Source: Lachnospiraceae bacterium
Lineage (GTDB): Bacteria > Bacillota > Clostridia > Lachnospirales > Lachnospiraceae
Direction: 5' to 3'
Assembly: GCA_009911185.1 (NCBI GenBank)
Contig: QXWW01000010.1
Location: 62,001-126,000 of the forward strand
DNA length: 64,000 nucleotides
Made by a program: the position numbers and the translations under genes. Below the pieces are notes generated by a model. That model saw only the letters and a program-made list of their open reading frames with translations. It was not told where the DNA came from and searched no databases. Shown here one piece after another: positions 1 through 9,369 of this stretch (its first letter is position 1; each line of letters begins with the position of its first letter).

Positions 1-1
1 G

Positions 2-1348
2 CTTCTCCTGGCCGCCGCGTGGATTGCATTAATTCCTTTTGCGGGCAGATATCTGATCACAGGAATTTCTCTGCTTCTTGCTGTATTTATCACCAAAAAT
101 TTTCTGGTATGGGCAGCCCTTTTTGCCTGTCTTGCCGTATTTGCATTCCCCTGCGTACTCTTAGGAACCGTCACTCCTTCCCTGGTCAAATATTCTGTGA
201 GCAGCCTGGACGACAACGGAAAGACGGTCGGCGAACTCGGAGCTCTAAATACCATCGGCAGTATTATCGGCACCTTCCTTCCCACGTTCGTCACCATTCC
301 GGCAGTAGGTACCGCCCTGACTTTTCTGATCTTTTCCGGCGTACTCGCAGTCATCAGTATCGTATACTTTCTCTCCCAGAAGAAAAAACTGGCAAAATGC
401 GCGCTGATGCTGGCATTGATACTGACTCTTGGGCTTTCCTCCTCTACTTTCAGCTTTGCCTTCTGGGACAAAGATATTACCCTGGAAGATGAATCTGTCT
501 ACAATTATCTGCAGGTAAAAGAAACTGACCGGGCCGTAACGCTCTCCACAAACGTGTTGTTTGGCGTACAGTCTATTCTTATGAAAAATGAAAAACTGAC
601 TGGCATGTATTATGACTATGCGCTGGCAGCGCCCTTTCTGGCTGGCATCCCTCTGATGAACAGAAATAGCAATATTCTGATTCTTGGAATGGGTACCGGA
701 ACTTTTGCAAAATATTGCGACGAATATTTTCCAGGCACCTCCATTGAAGGAGTGGAAATTGACGAAAAGATCTCAGCTCTTGCGGCAGAATATTTCGCTC
801 TGCCAGACACGGTAGAGGTATCTGTTTATGACGGACGTTCCTATCTTGCCGCCACCGACAAAGAATATGACGTTATCATGGTTGACGCCTACCAGGACAT
901 TACCATTCCTTTTCAAATGTCCTCCATAGAATTTTTCAAAGAAGTAGAAAAACACCTGGCCCCAAACGGCGTCATGGTGGTAAACATGAATATGAAATCC
1001 CAGTCCGACAATTCCATCAACGACTACCTGTGCGATACCATCGGCGCCGTATTTTCTAACGTCTATACCGCGCCTGTAAAAGGCGGAACAAACTGTGAAG
1101 TTTTTGCATTCCAAAACAAATATGCTTTGAAAACGTTTGAGGAAGGCTGCGACGCTCTCACTGATCCCGCGCTGAAAGATATGATGGCTGAAGTCTCCGA
1201 TAACCTTACCCCCCGTCAGCCTGGAAATCTGATCCTCACTGACGATAAAGCCCCGGTGGAAGTGCTGGGAATGCGGGCGCTGGATGAAATCATTGCCGAT
1301 GAACTTGACTACTACCGCGAGCTTTATCTAGGCAAAATTTTTCATTAA
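2..1348 (+). CDS. Fused MFS-type membrane / spermidine synthase-like protein (5' end outside window)
   Basis: The reading frame is open from base 2 to a TAA at 1346-1348, so the start lies upstream of the window; about 448 residues are visible. The first ~145 residues hold hydrophobic helices (for example IALIPFAGRYLITGISLLLA and the FLIFSGVLAVISIVYFL segment). The remainder is a spermidine-synthase-type Rossmann domain with an SAM-binding glycine motif ILGMGTGTFAKY, an acidic VEID after the next strand, and VDAYQDITIPF where polyamine synthases carry a catalytic acidic loop. Proteins of this build are annotated as fused MFS/spermidine synthases. Whether they make polyamines is usually untested, so the substrate is uncertain. 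It is the only plus-strand gene in the first 38 kb. Confidence 0.85.
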   Translation, partial: LLLAAAWIALIPFAGRYLITGISLLLAVFITKNFLVWAALFACLAVFAFPCVLLGTVTPSLVKYSVSSLDDNGKTVGELGALNTIGSIIGTFLPTFVTIPAVGTALTFLIFSGVLAVISIVYFLSQKKKLAKCALMLALILTLGLSSSTFSFAFWDKDITLEDESVYNYLQVKETDRAVTLSTNVLFGVQSILMKNEKLTGMYYDYALAAPFLAGIPLMNRNSNILILGMGTGTFAKYCDEYFPGTSIEGVEIDEKISALAAEYFALPDTVEVSVYDGRSYLAATDKEYDVIMVDAYQDITIPFQMSSIEFFKEVEKHLAPNGVMVVNMNMKSQSDNSINDYLCDTIGAVFSNVYTAPVKGGTNCEVFAFQNKYALKTFEEGCDALTDPALKDMMAEVSDNLTPRQPGNLILTDDKAPVEVLGMRALDEIIADELDYYRELYLGKIFH

Positions 1349-1361
1349 ATTGATAAAACAA

Positions 1362-1394
1362 CGCGGCCGCCTCACTTTCGCTCTCCTGGCCGCG
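1362..1394 (+). terminator. Hairpin after the spermidine synthase-like gene
   Basis: CGCGGCC and GGCCGCG form a perfect 7-bp stem starting 14 bases after the stop codon, followed by an AT-rich tail with a T-run (cattcttttta type). It probably ends transcription of the plus-strand gene. Confidence 0.5.
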
Positions 1395-1464
1395 CATATT
1401 CTTTTTATTTTATCGCAATGACACTTTCACGTTTTAATGCAACAAATTCTTTCCTATAGAACTA

Positions 1465-1510
1465 AAAAAGCTGCCGCACATAATATTCATCATGTGCGCA
1501 GCAGCTTTTT
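1465..1510. terminator. Bidirectional terminator between convergent genes
   Basis: AAAAAGCTGC...GCAGCTTTTT forms a long stem with a 10-base loop and has T-runs on both strands. It sits at the 3' end of the minus-strand H-cluster/MCP gene, overlapping its stop region, and also faces the plus-strand spermidine synthase-like gene. Confidence 0.75.
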
Positions 1511-3437
1511 AATTTAAAATATTATTAGTATCACGGATAACCTTTTGCACTTTTTCAGCAATGCAGCTTACCTTCTCCATAGACAACTTAATATGTTCGC
1601 TGTTCTCTGAAGTCTGTCTCGCTCCGCTGATCGCTTCTTCCACTGCCGACAAAAGTTCTCCAATAGTGGTGTCAAACTTATTTACTACCAGATTAATATC
1701 TTCCATTGCAATATGTATTTCTTCATCATTTTCCTTGGCGCTTCCCACAGACTCCTTAGAACTATCGGACAAATCGCGGATATTCGTAGCAACCACTGCG
1801 AACCCTCTGCCCGCTTCTCCTGCTCTGGCCGCTTCAATCGCCGCATTCAGTGACAGCAGATTGATCTTTCCTGCAATTTTTTCCACGTCGCGTGTCATCA
1901 CATTATATTTATCCACACTTTCATTGATATTTCCCATAGAATCCAAAATTTTCTGGTTTAATTGCTTAAGATCATTCATATGCTCCGAAACATTCTGCAT
2001 TTCTTCTGAACTCTTGACGCCAACATTGCGGATCGCCTCCGCTTCCTCGCGGACACTGTCAATATTCTGCGAAAGCTCCCCAAAAATTTCCATCAATTCA
2101 TGATTCATTGTCAGAACTTCCTGGTTTACCTCAGAAACCTTCTGTCTCTCCTCGCGTACCATCTTCATCATATATTCATAACAGTTTTCTTTCTCATTGA
2201 TTCCTCTGGCAAGTGCAATCGCCATCTCACGGCAAGACTTATAGCCGCATGCATGACAGTCAAAGTGTCGCTCAATATCCGTAGACTTTCTCAAATCTTT
2301 ATAGGCCTGCTCGATATCGGCCTCCGTAATAACCTTGCTCTCCGTTTTCTTTCCCTCATAGGTGCGCAGAAAATCCTCTAACCTCAGTGTCTTATCAAAT
2401 TGCTCAAACTGCTTATCCACGCCTTTTTTCGTGGTATTGGCTTTGCGCATTTTCCTGCTGTAACGTTCCACCTGATGCATAATATCATTCATCACAAACC
2501 GCTGGCGTTCCCTGCCGATAGCAGGCCCTCCATTGCAACCGTATTCACAGTTCAGAACATCAAATACCGTAGGCAGAGCCTCCCGGTTCTGTTCCAGATA
2601 ACCGTCCAGCTCTTCGTACAGGCGGTGAGTTCCCTCGGAAGTGGTAATCTCCATCTCCGGATCATGCACCAAAAGATTCTTCATCAGTCCGCCGGGCCTT
2701 GGAAAAATATTCCCTTCCCATCCCTGACCCGCGTCAAATTCAAAATCATAGCATACCTTCTCATTTGGAAACGTAATCCCATTCTCCTGAAAATAAACTT
2801 TTAAATGCTCCATTGTCACATTATAATTAATGACACCCGTATCACGAAATTCTTCAATCTTGGCAATACAGGGGGACAATGCTGCAATTTTACCCCGAAA
2901 TCCCAAAACCTTGCGTATATATATAGCAATACACATCATAGGGCTTTGCACTGGCGAAAGATGCGGAATCAGTTCCGGCTTATGATAAAGTACAAAATTC
3001 ACCACTGCCGCACACGGCTGCGAAATGAGCTTCTCACCCGGATGTTTCTGCAGATACCGCAGATGGGCCCATGTACAGATATCCGCACCGTAACCAACAT
3101 CATAAATCTTTACATTCCCATGCTCCCGCATCCAGTTAAGAACATGGCGCCACTGGCCTTCAAAAGAAATCTTAATGGAGGGCGCTACAATCACTGCAAC
3201 CTCCCGTCCCGACTGCAAATCATCCAGAAAATCATCAATATCGTCCTGAAAAGACCTTGCGCCATGGGAACATGCCTCAATACAGGCGCCGCACTTAATA
3301 CATTTATTATCATTGATCAAAATACGCAGCTGCCCTGTCTCGTCCAATTTCGCTACATTCGCCTCACTCGCAGGGCACGCCCTGACACAGGCGTTGCATC
3401 CCACGCATTTTTCCTCATTTACATTGATAATACTCAT
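1509..3437 (-). CDS. [FeFe]-hydrogenase-like H-cluster protein fused to a methyl-accepting chemotaxis signalling domain
   Basis: Soluble 642-residue multidomain protein with no membrane helix. Two ferredoxin-type 4Fe-4S motifs lie at Cys 11/14/17/21 and 46/49/52/56. An iron-only hydrogenase large-subunit region (about 75-330) carries the four H-cluster ligands: Cys142 in SQPCAAVV, Cys190 in LSPCIAK, and Cys297/Cys301 in NCEYGCNGG. The Cys that precedes the first ligand in catalytic enzymes (TSCCP) is Pro here, which argues for a sensor rather than a fast catalyst. A further 4Fe-4S motif (Cys394, 397, 402, 419; CxACGYKSC) is followed by a coiled coil and an MCP hairpin tip ([20 protein letters not shown]). 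I chose the ATG at 3437 over an ORF start at 3494 because AAGGTGAG lies upstream of it. Likely role (inference): cytosolic H2 or redox receptor feeding CheA. Confidence 0.85.
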   Translation of the reverse strand: MSIINVNEEKCVGCNACVRACPASEANVAKLDETGQLRILINDNKCIKCGACIEACSHGARSFQDDIDDFLDDLQSGREVAVIVAPSIKISFEGQWRHVLNWMREHGNVKIYDVGYGADICTWAHLRYLQKHPGEKLISQPCAAVVNFVLYHKPELIPHLSPVQSPMMCIAIYIRKVLGFRGKIAALSPCIAKIEEFRDTGVINYNVTMEHLKVYFQENGITFPNEKVCYDFEFDAGQGWEGNIFPRPGGLMKNLLVHDPEMEITTSEGTHRLYEELDGYLEQNREALPTVFDVLNCEYGCNGGPAIGRERQRFVMNDIMHQVERYSRKMRKANTTKKGVDKQFEQFDKTLRLEDFLRTYEGKKTESKVITEADIEQAYKDLRKSTDIERHFDCHACGYKSCREMAIALARGINEKENCYEYMMKMVREERQKVSEVNQEVLTMNHELMEIFGELSQNIDSVREEAEAIRNVGVKSSEEMQNVSEHMNDLKQLNQKILDSMGNINESVDKYNVMTRDVEKIAGKINLLSLNAAIEAARAGEAGRGFAVVATNIRDLSDSSKESVGSAKENDEEIHIAMEDINLVVNKFDTTIGELLSAVEEAISGARQTSENSEHIKLSMEKVSCIAEKVQKVIRDTNNILN

Positions 3438-3520
3438 CCGTAAACTCACCTTCCCCGACCGTTTTCCGGTTAAACTCTTTTGTGCACTTATCATGTATTT
3501 TTGCGAAAACCATCAAGAAA

Positions 3521-3549
3521 ATTATAAAATATTACCATATCCCTGTCAA
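3521..3549 (-). promoter_or_regulatory. Sigma-A-type promoter of the H-cluster/MCP gene
   Basis: On the minus strand TTGACA (3544-3549) and TATAAT (3521-3526) match consensus and are separated by exactly 17 bases. They lie about 80 bases before the chosen start at 3437. Confidence 0.8.
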
Positions 3550-3568
3550 CCTTCTTTTACAGAAAACT

Positions 3569-3991
3569 TTAAGGAATGTTGGCTGGAATCTGATCTTTGT
3601 ATTTCTCATAAAGTCCCTGAAGCTGTTCCTTATCCTCCTGGCTCACCTGCTCTCCGGCAAGAGCTTTCAGTCCTTCCGTATCTCCACTGGCCGCCATCTG
3701 GGCCGCCTGTTTTATATTCTCCGGCGATATGTATTTTTCAGCGATTCCTGTAATCGTTTCTACATCTTCTTCATCCATCTGCTCCATAACCTGGGAAACA
3801 TCCACCTGCCGCCCCCCTATATTAATCTGACTGCCAAATTGTTCTGTCAGCAGCCGTTTGCCAATTTCCACAGCCGCTTTTGTTTTTACCTGCTGTACGA
3901 TTACATGGCGTCCCGCAAATAAGACGCCCGCGCTTATCACCAATACCCCTGTCACTGCTAAAAGTCCGATATGTCTCTTCTTTTTTCTCAT
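3569..3991 (-). CDS. Small membrane-anchored protein of unknown function
   Basis: 140 residues from an ATG preceded by AGGAGGTG at good spacing; the 14-residue upstream extension of the ORF has no such signal. It starts MRKKKRHIGLLAVTG, a positively charged N-terminus followed by one hydrophobic segment (residues ~8-26). This could be an uncleaved signal anchor or a signal peptide. The rest is hydrophilic and acidic with a Gln/Glu-rich helical C-terminus (VSQVMEQMDEEDVETITGIA). I do not recognise the family. It lies alone between the H-cluster/MCP gene and the small Cys-rich gene, on the same strand. Confidence 0.7.
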   Translation of the reverse strand: MRKKKRHIGLLAVTGVLVISAGVLFAGRHVIVQQVKTKAAVEIGKRLLTEQFGSQINIGGRQVDVSQVMEQMDEEDVETITGIAEKYISPENIKQAAQMAASGDTEGLKALAGEQVSQEDKEQLQGLYEKYKDQIPANIP

Positions 3992-4088
3992 ATAAGTAAA
4001 CACCTCCTGAAAAATGTTATGACATTTTTGCATACATATGACATATCATAGCATATTTTCGGGAGGGATATCTTATTTTTTCCTTAAA

Positions 4089-4250
4089 TTATTTTAATAT
4101 TTCCGTCTGTTTACCATCACCACAGGCACAGCCGCCATTACAGCCGCTGCAGCCTCCGCAGCACTTTCCCCTCTTCTTATCCCTGTAAATGCTGGTACAC
4201 GCCAGTCCGGCAATAGCTGCCACAATCACAAAAACTACAAACGTCCCCAT
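4089..4250 (-). CDS. FeoB-associated Cys-rich membrane peptide
   Basis: 53 residues, ATG with GGAGA upstream. One N-terminal transmembrane helix (MGTFVVFVIVAAIAGLA) is followed by basic residues and a Cys cluster CCGGCSGCNGGCACG. This architecture matches the FeoB-associated Cys-rich membrane proteins that accompany ferrous-iron transporters in Firmicutes. No feoA or feoB is present here, so it is an orphan member. A palindrome resembling DtxR-family operators lies 155 bases upstream (4405-4430). Confidence 0.75.
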   Translation of the reverse strand: MGTFVVFVIVAAIAGLACTSIYRDKKRGKCCGGCSGCNGGCACGDGKQTEILK

Positions 4251-4346
4251 GAGAGCTTCTCCTTTCCTTGTGATATTTGTTGCACATTATATAAAAATGT
4301 TCGCAACTAAAATTTTTTATCCTCTTTTATCACATAGTTGCAACTC

Positions 4347-4371
4347 AAAAACCCCGCTGCAGACAGCGGGG
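4347..4371 (-). terminator. Terminator of the hexuronate operon
   Basis: CCCCGCTG and CAGCGGGG form an 8-bp stem with a short loop. On the minus strand it is followed by TTTTTGAG. It lies 89 bases beyond the uxaC stop. Confidence 0.7.
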
Positions 4372-4404
4372 CATCCTGTTTGCAGCGCCGCATAAAAATA
4401 TCCT

Positions 4405-4430
4405 CATAAGTTAGTATAGACTAACTTATG
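4405..4430. promoter_or_regulatory. Perfect palindrome, candidate DtxR/IdeR-type operator
   Basis: CATAAGTTAG and CTAACTTATG are perfect inverted repeats around TATAGA. The inner TTAG...CTAA spacing resembles operators of iron- or manganese-sensing DtxR-family repressors. It lies between the uxaC stop and the FeoB-associated peptide gene. The uxaC terminator sits between palindrome and peptide gene, so which promoter it serves is unclear. Confidence 0.4.
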
Positions 4431-4459
4431 GAGAATGTCAAGAAATTCTGCAGCTTTGC

Positions 4460-5875
4460 TTAAACTTTTTCCAAATCAAACCCAAAATATTCTACGGCAT
4501 TGTTATAGCAGATGCCTTTGACCAGCGAAAACAGTTTCTCTCTGTGATAAGGGTATTCTCCCCTCTCCACCCAGCCACCTATAAGATTACAGAGAATCCG
4601 CCGAAAATATTCATGGCGGGTATAAGACAAAAAGCTTCTGGAATCGGTCAGCATCCCAATAAAATTCCCCAGAAGCCCCAGATTGGCAAGAGAGGTAAGC
4701 TGTTCTTCCATTCCAGCTTTATGGTCATTAAACCACCAGGCGCTTCCCTGCTGAAGCTTTCCTGCTGTCCCTGCTTCCTGAAAACAGCCCATCAAAACGC
4801 CCAAGGGAGCATTATCCGCTGGGTTCAGGCTGTACAGAACTGTTTTCGGCAGGGCGTTTTTCTGGCACAGCGCATCCAGATAAGCACTTAATTCTGTTAT
4901 TGGCGCCTGATTAAAAATTCCGTCAAATCCGGTATCAGCGCCCAATAATTGAAACATTTTGCTATTATTGTTTCTGGTAACACCGAAATGAAGCTGCATC
5001 ACCCAGCCTCTCTTTTGGTATTCTTCTCCCAGCCACAGCATTGCCGCCGTCTGAAATTTCAATGCCTGTTCCCTGGAAATCTTCTGTCCTCTAAGTCTGC
5101 CTGTAAAAATATCCTCAATTTCACGCTCATCGCTCTGATGGCAGGGCAGAAAGAGCAGTCCGTGATCACTGATACGGCAGCCCAGTTTTTCAAAATAATC
5201 CATCCGTCTTGACAACGCCTCTTTCCAACTGTTAAAATCCTCAATTTCCACGCCTGCGGCCTCGCCAAGCTTCTGCATATACTCTGCGAACCCCGACTGT
5301 TCCATAGAGAAAGCACGGTCCGGGCGAAAGGTCGGCAATACCTGGATTTCCATATCTTCCTCACTGGCGATCTGCCGGTGCCAGCGCAAATCATCCGCCG
5401 GATCATCGGTGGTGCACACCAAGGTTACATGAGAAGCTTTCATAATTCCGCGAACGCTCATGTCTTCCTCCAGCAGCCGGTTGCGGCACTGCTCCCACAC
5501 TTCCTGAGCGGTGTCTGCTCCCAGTACCCCTTCATAGCCAAAATACCGCCGCAGCTCTAAATGACTCCAATGGTACAGAGGATTGCCGACCGCCTGTTCC
5601 AAAGTCTGCGCCCACTGGCAAAACTTCTCAAAATCCGGCGCATCCCCGGTAATATACGCTTCTTCCACACCGTTACTGCGCATCTGTCTCCATTTATAAT
5701 GATCTCCTGCCAGCCATATTCTTGTCAGATTTTCATATCTCTTATTTTCCGCAATCTCTCTGGGGTCAAGATGGCAGTGATAATCCAAAATGGGAAGTTT
5801 TTCAGCGCAAGCATGATACAGTTCTCTGGCCGTCTCTGTTTCCAGCAGAAAGTTTTCATCCATAAATGTTCTCAT
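4460..5875 (-). CDS. uxaC: Glucuronate isomerase
   Basis: About 471 residues, the normal length. Converts D-glucuronate to D-fructuronate (and galacturonate to tagaturonate), the first step of hexuronate breakdown. Family features are the N-terminal FMDENFLL, the amidohydrolase-like metal motif DYHCHL near residue 34, and LTDSRSFLSYTRHEYFRRIL near the C-terminus. The ATG at 5875 places MRTFMDENF at the usual N-terminus; an in-frame GTG two codons upstream (5881) sits closer to the AAGGA and is an alternative. Last gene of the transporter-uxuA-uxuB-uxaC cluster. Confidence 0.95.
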   Translation of the reverse strand: MRTFMDENFLLETETARELYHACAEKLPILDYHCHLDPREIAENKRYENLTRIWLAGDHYKWRQMRSNGVEEAYITGDAPDFEKFCQWAQTLEQAVGNPLYHWSHLELRRYFGYEGVLGADTAQEVWEQCRNRLLEEDMSVRGIMKASHVTLVCTTDDPADDLRWHRQIASEEDMEIQVLPTFRPDRAFSMEQSGFAEYMQKLGEAAGVEIEDFNSWKEALSRRMDYFEKLGCRISDHGLLFLPCHQSDEREIEDIFTGRLRGQKISREQALKFQTAAMLWLGEEYQKRGWVMQLHFGVTRNNNSKMFQLLGADTGFDGIFNQAPITELSAYLDALCQKNALPKTVLYSLNPADNAPLGVLMGCFQEAGTAGKLQQGSAWWFNDHKAGMEEQLTSLANLGLLGNFIGMLTDSRSFLSYTRHEYFRRILCNLIGGWVERGEYPYHREKLFSLVKGICYNNAVEYFGFDLEKV

Positions 5876-5930
5876 AAGCACAATGATTCCTTTCCTGCAC
5901 GCTACTCACAACAGTCCGCTCAAATTCGTA

Positions 5931-6779
5931 TCAGACTCCAGAATAAGCGCAAAATCCACCGTCAATGGGCAACACCACGCCCGTGATAAACCCTGCCGCC
6001 TCTTCATTCAGCAGAAACAGCATACTTCCCAAAAGCTCCTCCGTTCTGCCAAAACGCTGCATGGGCGTAGCCGCTAATATTTTTCCGGTGCGCTCTGTAG
6101 GAGTTCCATCCTCATGGTACAATAATCTTTCATTCTGCTTGGTGACAAAAAAACCCGGCGCCAGAGCATTGACCCGTATTCCCTCTCTGGCAAAATGAAC
6201 CGCAAGCCACTGCGTAAAATTGCTGACCGCGGCTTTTGCCCCGCTGTATGCCGGAATCTTCGTCAAGGGCGTATAGGCGTTCATAGAAGAAATATTTAAA
6301 ACACTGCATCCTTGCCGTCCCACCATGTCTCTGGAAAAAATCTGGGTTGGCAACAGCGTTCCGATAAAATTCAGATTGAACACAAACTCCACGCCGCTCT
6401 GTTCCAAATCAAAAAAAGTTTTGACATCTTCTTCTAAATCTGACATTGCAAAATATTCCTTATCTGTAGTCGCAAGCGGATGATTCCCCCCTGCTCCATT
6501 GATGAGGATATCACAGGGGCCAAGCTCTTTCAAAATCCTCTCGTGCGCCTCTTTCAGACTGTCCTTTTCCAGTACATTTGCCTGGTAGCCTTTGGCCTGT
6601 TTTCCCTCTGCGGCTATGTTTGCCGCCTGTTCATTGGCTGTCTCCCTGTTCAAGTCCAATAAAGCCACGCTGGCGCCGCATTCCGCAAGGGCATGCGCCA
6701 TAGAAGAGCACAAAATACCGCCCGCTCCCGTCACCACAGCTACTTTGCCGCTTAAATCCATTTGAAATGGTATTCTCAT
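5931..6779 (-). CDS. uxuB: SDR-family D-mannonate oxidoreductase (fructuronate reductase)
   Basis: 282 residues, short-chain dehydrogenase fold. Visible are the dinucleotide motif [10 protein letters not shown] near the N-terminus, the NGAGG strand, catalytic Ser in ISSMNAY, and YSGAK (YxxxK). The closing [11 protein letters not shown] is typical of SDR-type D-mannonate oxidoreductases, which interconvert D-fructuronate and D-mannonate. The function is supported mainly by context: the start codon overlaps the uxuA stop (ATGA), and uxaC lies 55 bases downstream. Confidence 0.9.
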   Translation of the reverse strand: MRIPFQMDLSGKVAVVTGAGGILCSSMAHALAECGASVALLDLNRETANEQAANIAAEGKQAKGYQANVLEKDSLKEAHERILKELGPCDILINGAGGNHPLATTDKEYFAMSDLEEDVKTFFDLEQSGVEFVFNLNFIGTLLPTQIFSRDMVGRQGCSVLNISSMNAYTPLTKIPAYSGAKAAVSNFTQWLAVHFAREGIRVNALAPGFFVTKQNERLLYHEDGTPTERTGKILAATPMQRFGRTEELLGSMLFLLNEEAAGFITGVVLPIDGGFCAYSGV

Positions 6780-7840
6780 TTTTTTCTCTCTCCTTTCTCA
6801 ATCGCTTCCCACAATCCGTTCAAATACGTGGCTCCCAGGGCACGGTCATAAAGACCATAGCCTGGCCGTCCAGTTTCTCCCCAGATCATCCGTCCATGGT
6901 CTGGACGAATATATCCAGAAAATCCATGATCATATAAGGCTTTCATGATTTCATACATATCCAGAGAACCGCATTCTGACAGATGCGCCCGCTCCTCAAA
7001 ACCATCCGCAAGCACCTTGACATTGCGCATATGGACGAAATGAATCCTGCCCATGGCAGCATATTTTTCAGCCATTTTCGCCACGTTATTGCAACAGGAA
7101 CATCCCAAAGATCCGGTACAGAGCGTAATTCCGTTATGCGGATCATCCACCAGCTTTAAGAAACGGTCCAGGTTTTCTTCACAGGTTATAATGCGCGGCA
7201 GTCCAAAAATACTCCAGCAGGGATCATCCTCATGGATCGCCATTTTAACCTCACACTGGGCTGCCACTGGAATGATGCGCTCCAGAAAATATTTCAGATT
7301 TGCCCACAAATCTTCCTCTGTCATTGACTGATATTCGGAAACCACCTGCTTTAATTCTTCCCTGCTATAGCTGGCGTCCCATCCTGGAAGCGTTAAGTCG
7401 CTGTCGCTCTGCAGAGGATTTACCCGGTCTACCTGTTCCTGATAATAAACCAGGGAAGTAGATCCATCTGCAAGCACATGGTCAAGCTGTGTCCTCGTCC
7501 AGTCAAATACCGGCATAAAATTATAGCAGATACATTTTACGCCGGCCGCTGCCACCCTCCTGATATTTTCACAATAATTTTCAATATAACGGTCTCTCTT
7601 CGGTTTTCCCAGCTTGATATCCTCATGCACCGGAATACTTTCCACCACTTCAAAATGCAGTCCGTTCTCTTCAATCTGCTTTTTTAACGCATTAATAGAA
7701 GCTTGGGGCCAGACCTCTCCCGGCGGGACGTCATATACTGCTGTCACCACGGTATGCATACCCGGTATCTGACGGATATGTGCAAGGCTCACCTTGTCTT
7801 CTTCGCCATACCAGCGAAAAGATAATTTCATTCGTTTCAT
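6776..7840 (-). CDS. uxuA: Mannonate dehydratase
   Basis: About 354 residues. Dehydrates D-mannonate to 2-keto-3-deoxygluconate. Family blocks include [14 protein letters not shown] at the start, [15 protein letters not shown], and metal-binding stretches in [10 protein letters not shown] and [15 protein letters not shown] with 6-base spacing selects the ATG at 7840; an upstream ATG overlapping the transporter stop (7858) has no separate ribosome site. It lies between the transporter and uxuB in one operon. Confidence 0.93.
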   Translation of the reverse strand: MKRMKLSFRWYGEEDKVSLAHIRQIPGMHTVVTAVYDVPPGEVWPQASINALKKQIEENGLHFEVVESIPVHEDIKLGKPKRDRYIENYCENIRRVAAAGVKCICYNFMPVFDWTRTQLDHVLADGSTSLVYYQEQVDRVNPLQSDSDLTLPGWDASYSREELKQVVSEYQSMTEEDLWANLKYFLERIIPVAAQCEVKMAIHEDDPCWSIFGLPRIITCEENLDRFLKLVDDPHNGITLCTGSLGCSCCNNVAKMAEKYAAMGRIHFVHMRNVKVLADGFEERAHLSECGSLDMYEIMKALYDHGFSGYIRPDHGRMIWGETGRPGYGLYDRALGATYLNGLWEAIEKGERKK

Positions 7841-7854
7841 TTCCTGCCTCCTGA

Positions 7855-9270
7855 TCATTGCTGTATCTCTGCTTTTGCCTTACGGCGCTGCGCAAGTATC
7901 TCTCCATTCTGTTCTACCACACGTTTGCTCAAGGGATATGCAAAAATAAGAATCAACGCCACAATCACATAACAAATTCCCGGAAAAATTGTGGCAATGT
8001 TATAGATTCCTTCCCGCACGCTGTCCGTCTGCACTGCTCCCGGCTCCGACACGTAGCCGATTGCCGACAGTGCAAAGCCGCTAAGCCCTCCCGCCAGCGC
8101 CTGTCCGATTTTACGTGCAAAGGAATACACGCCGTAGACCGTGCCGTCCTCTCTGTTTCCTGTCTTTACTTCCTGATAATCGATCACATCCGTGATATAT
8201 GCCCACACTACCATATTAAAATAGTACATGCCAAAATTCCCAAAAAACGTAACCAGTACGAATATCCAGGGATTTGTAACTTTAAAAAGAAACAGCAGGA
8301 GAAAGACAATCCCGGTAAACAGCATCCCCACTGCCCCGGCCTCCTTCTTGCCGAATTTTTCTGTAATCTTTCCCGTAAACGCCGCCAGTATCAGAGAGGT
8401 AGGTACTCCCACAAATCCCATGATCGAAAGGGCTTTTGTATTTTTAAACCATTCTGCAAAAAGATAATTATTCATTGCCTGTGCCATCAGGGAACTGAGC
8501 AGCAGGAAAATTGCCGCACCGATAATGGCGAGCAGCGCCCGGTTAGACACCAGGGCGTGAACCGTCTCACCCATCCCAGGCATCTTCCCGCCGTCTTTTT
8601 TTTCAATTTTCACACGTTCTGTGGTCATCTGGTAACACAGAAGATAACAGATCACGGCAAGCACTGCAAATATTCCCGCAATGACCGTAAAATTCCGGGG
8701 ACTTACTAACTGATTTCCATTTTCATCCTTATAGTAAACCACCACAGGCGCCGCCATCATAATGACGACGCTGGCAAAGGTTGCCCCCATAGAGCGGAAC
8801 GTTGACAATTCCGCACGCTGCCGGGGATTGTCTGTAATAGCCGACGCCATTGATCCATAGGGGATATTGATCGCCGTATATAAGACGGAGCCCCATAAAA
8901 TATAAGTGATAAACATGTAAATAATCTTAACGCTCATAGGCGCTGACGCCAATACCGACTGATACATCAGAAAACTCACAAATGCCACCGGGACACAGAT
9001 CCGTTTCAGCCATGGACGGAATTTTCCATCTTTGGACGCCGGAAGGCGGTCCACAATCCGTCCCATTCCAATATCTGTAAAAGCGTCTACCACTCGTGCC
9101 ACCAGAAACAGGATTCCCACCATTTTCGGATCAATTCCCAGCACATTGGTGTAGAACACCATCAAAAAAGAACTTGCAAAAATAAAAGTAAAATCATTTC
9201 CAAAATCTCCAAACATATACCCCAGCTTATCTCTCATGCCAAAGGGTCTGCCATTGTTTTCTGCACTCAT
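7855..9270 (-). CDS. GPH-family sugar:cation symporter (probable hexuronide/hexuronate uptake)
   Basis: 471 residues with about 12 hydrophobic helices. The N-terminal [18 protein letters not shown] and [19 protein letters not shown] are hallmark motifs of the glycoside-pentoside-hexuronide (GPH) family. It is first in the uxu/uxa operon, so glucuronate or a glucuronide is the likely substrate; this is inference from context. Confidence 0.88.
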   Translation of the reverse strand: MSAENNGRPFGMRDKLGYMFGDFGNDFTFIFASSFLMVFYTNVLGIDPKMVGILFLVARVVDAFTDIGMGRIVDRLPASKDGKFRPWLKRICVPVAFVSFLMYQSVLASAPMSVKIIYMFITYILWGSVLYTAINIPYGSMASAITDNPRQRAELSTFRSMGATFASVVIMMAAPVVVYYKDENGNQLVSPRNFTVIAGIFAVLAVICYLLCYQMTTERVKIEKKDGGKMPGMGETVHALVSNRALLAIIGAAIFLLLSSLMAQAMNNYLFAEWFKNTKALSIMGFVGVPTSLILAAFTGKITEKFGKKEAGAVGMLFTGIVFLLLFLFKVTNPWIFVLVTFFGNFGMYYFNMVVWAYITDVIDYQEVKTGNREDGTVYGVYSFARKIGQALAGGLSGFALSAIGYVSEPGAVQTDSVREGIYNIATIFPGICYVIVALILIFAYPLSKRVVEQNGEILAQRRKAKAEIQQ

Positions 9271-9369
9271 AAATCTTCCTCCAAACAGTCACGATCTGTT
9301 CCTATTCTCTGCTGATTGCACGAGATTTATTCCTGAAGGAAGAATTTCGTTTTTTATTATAAATTTCTG

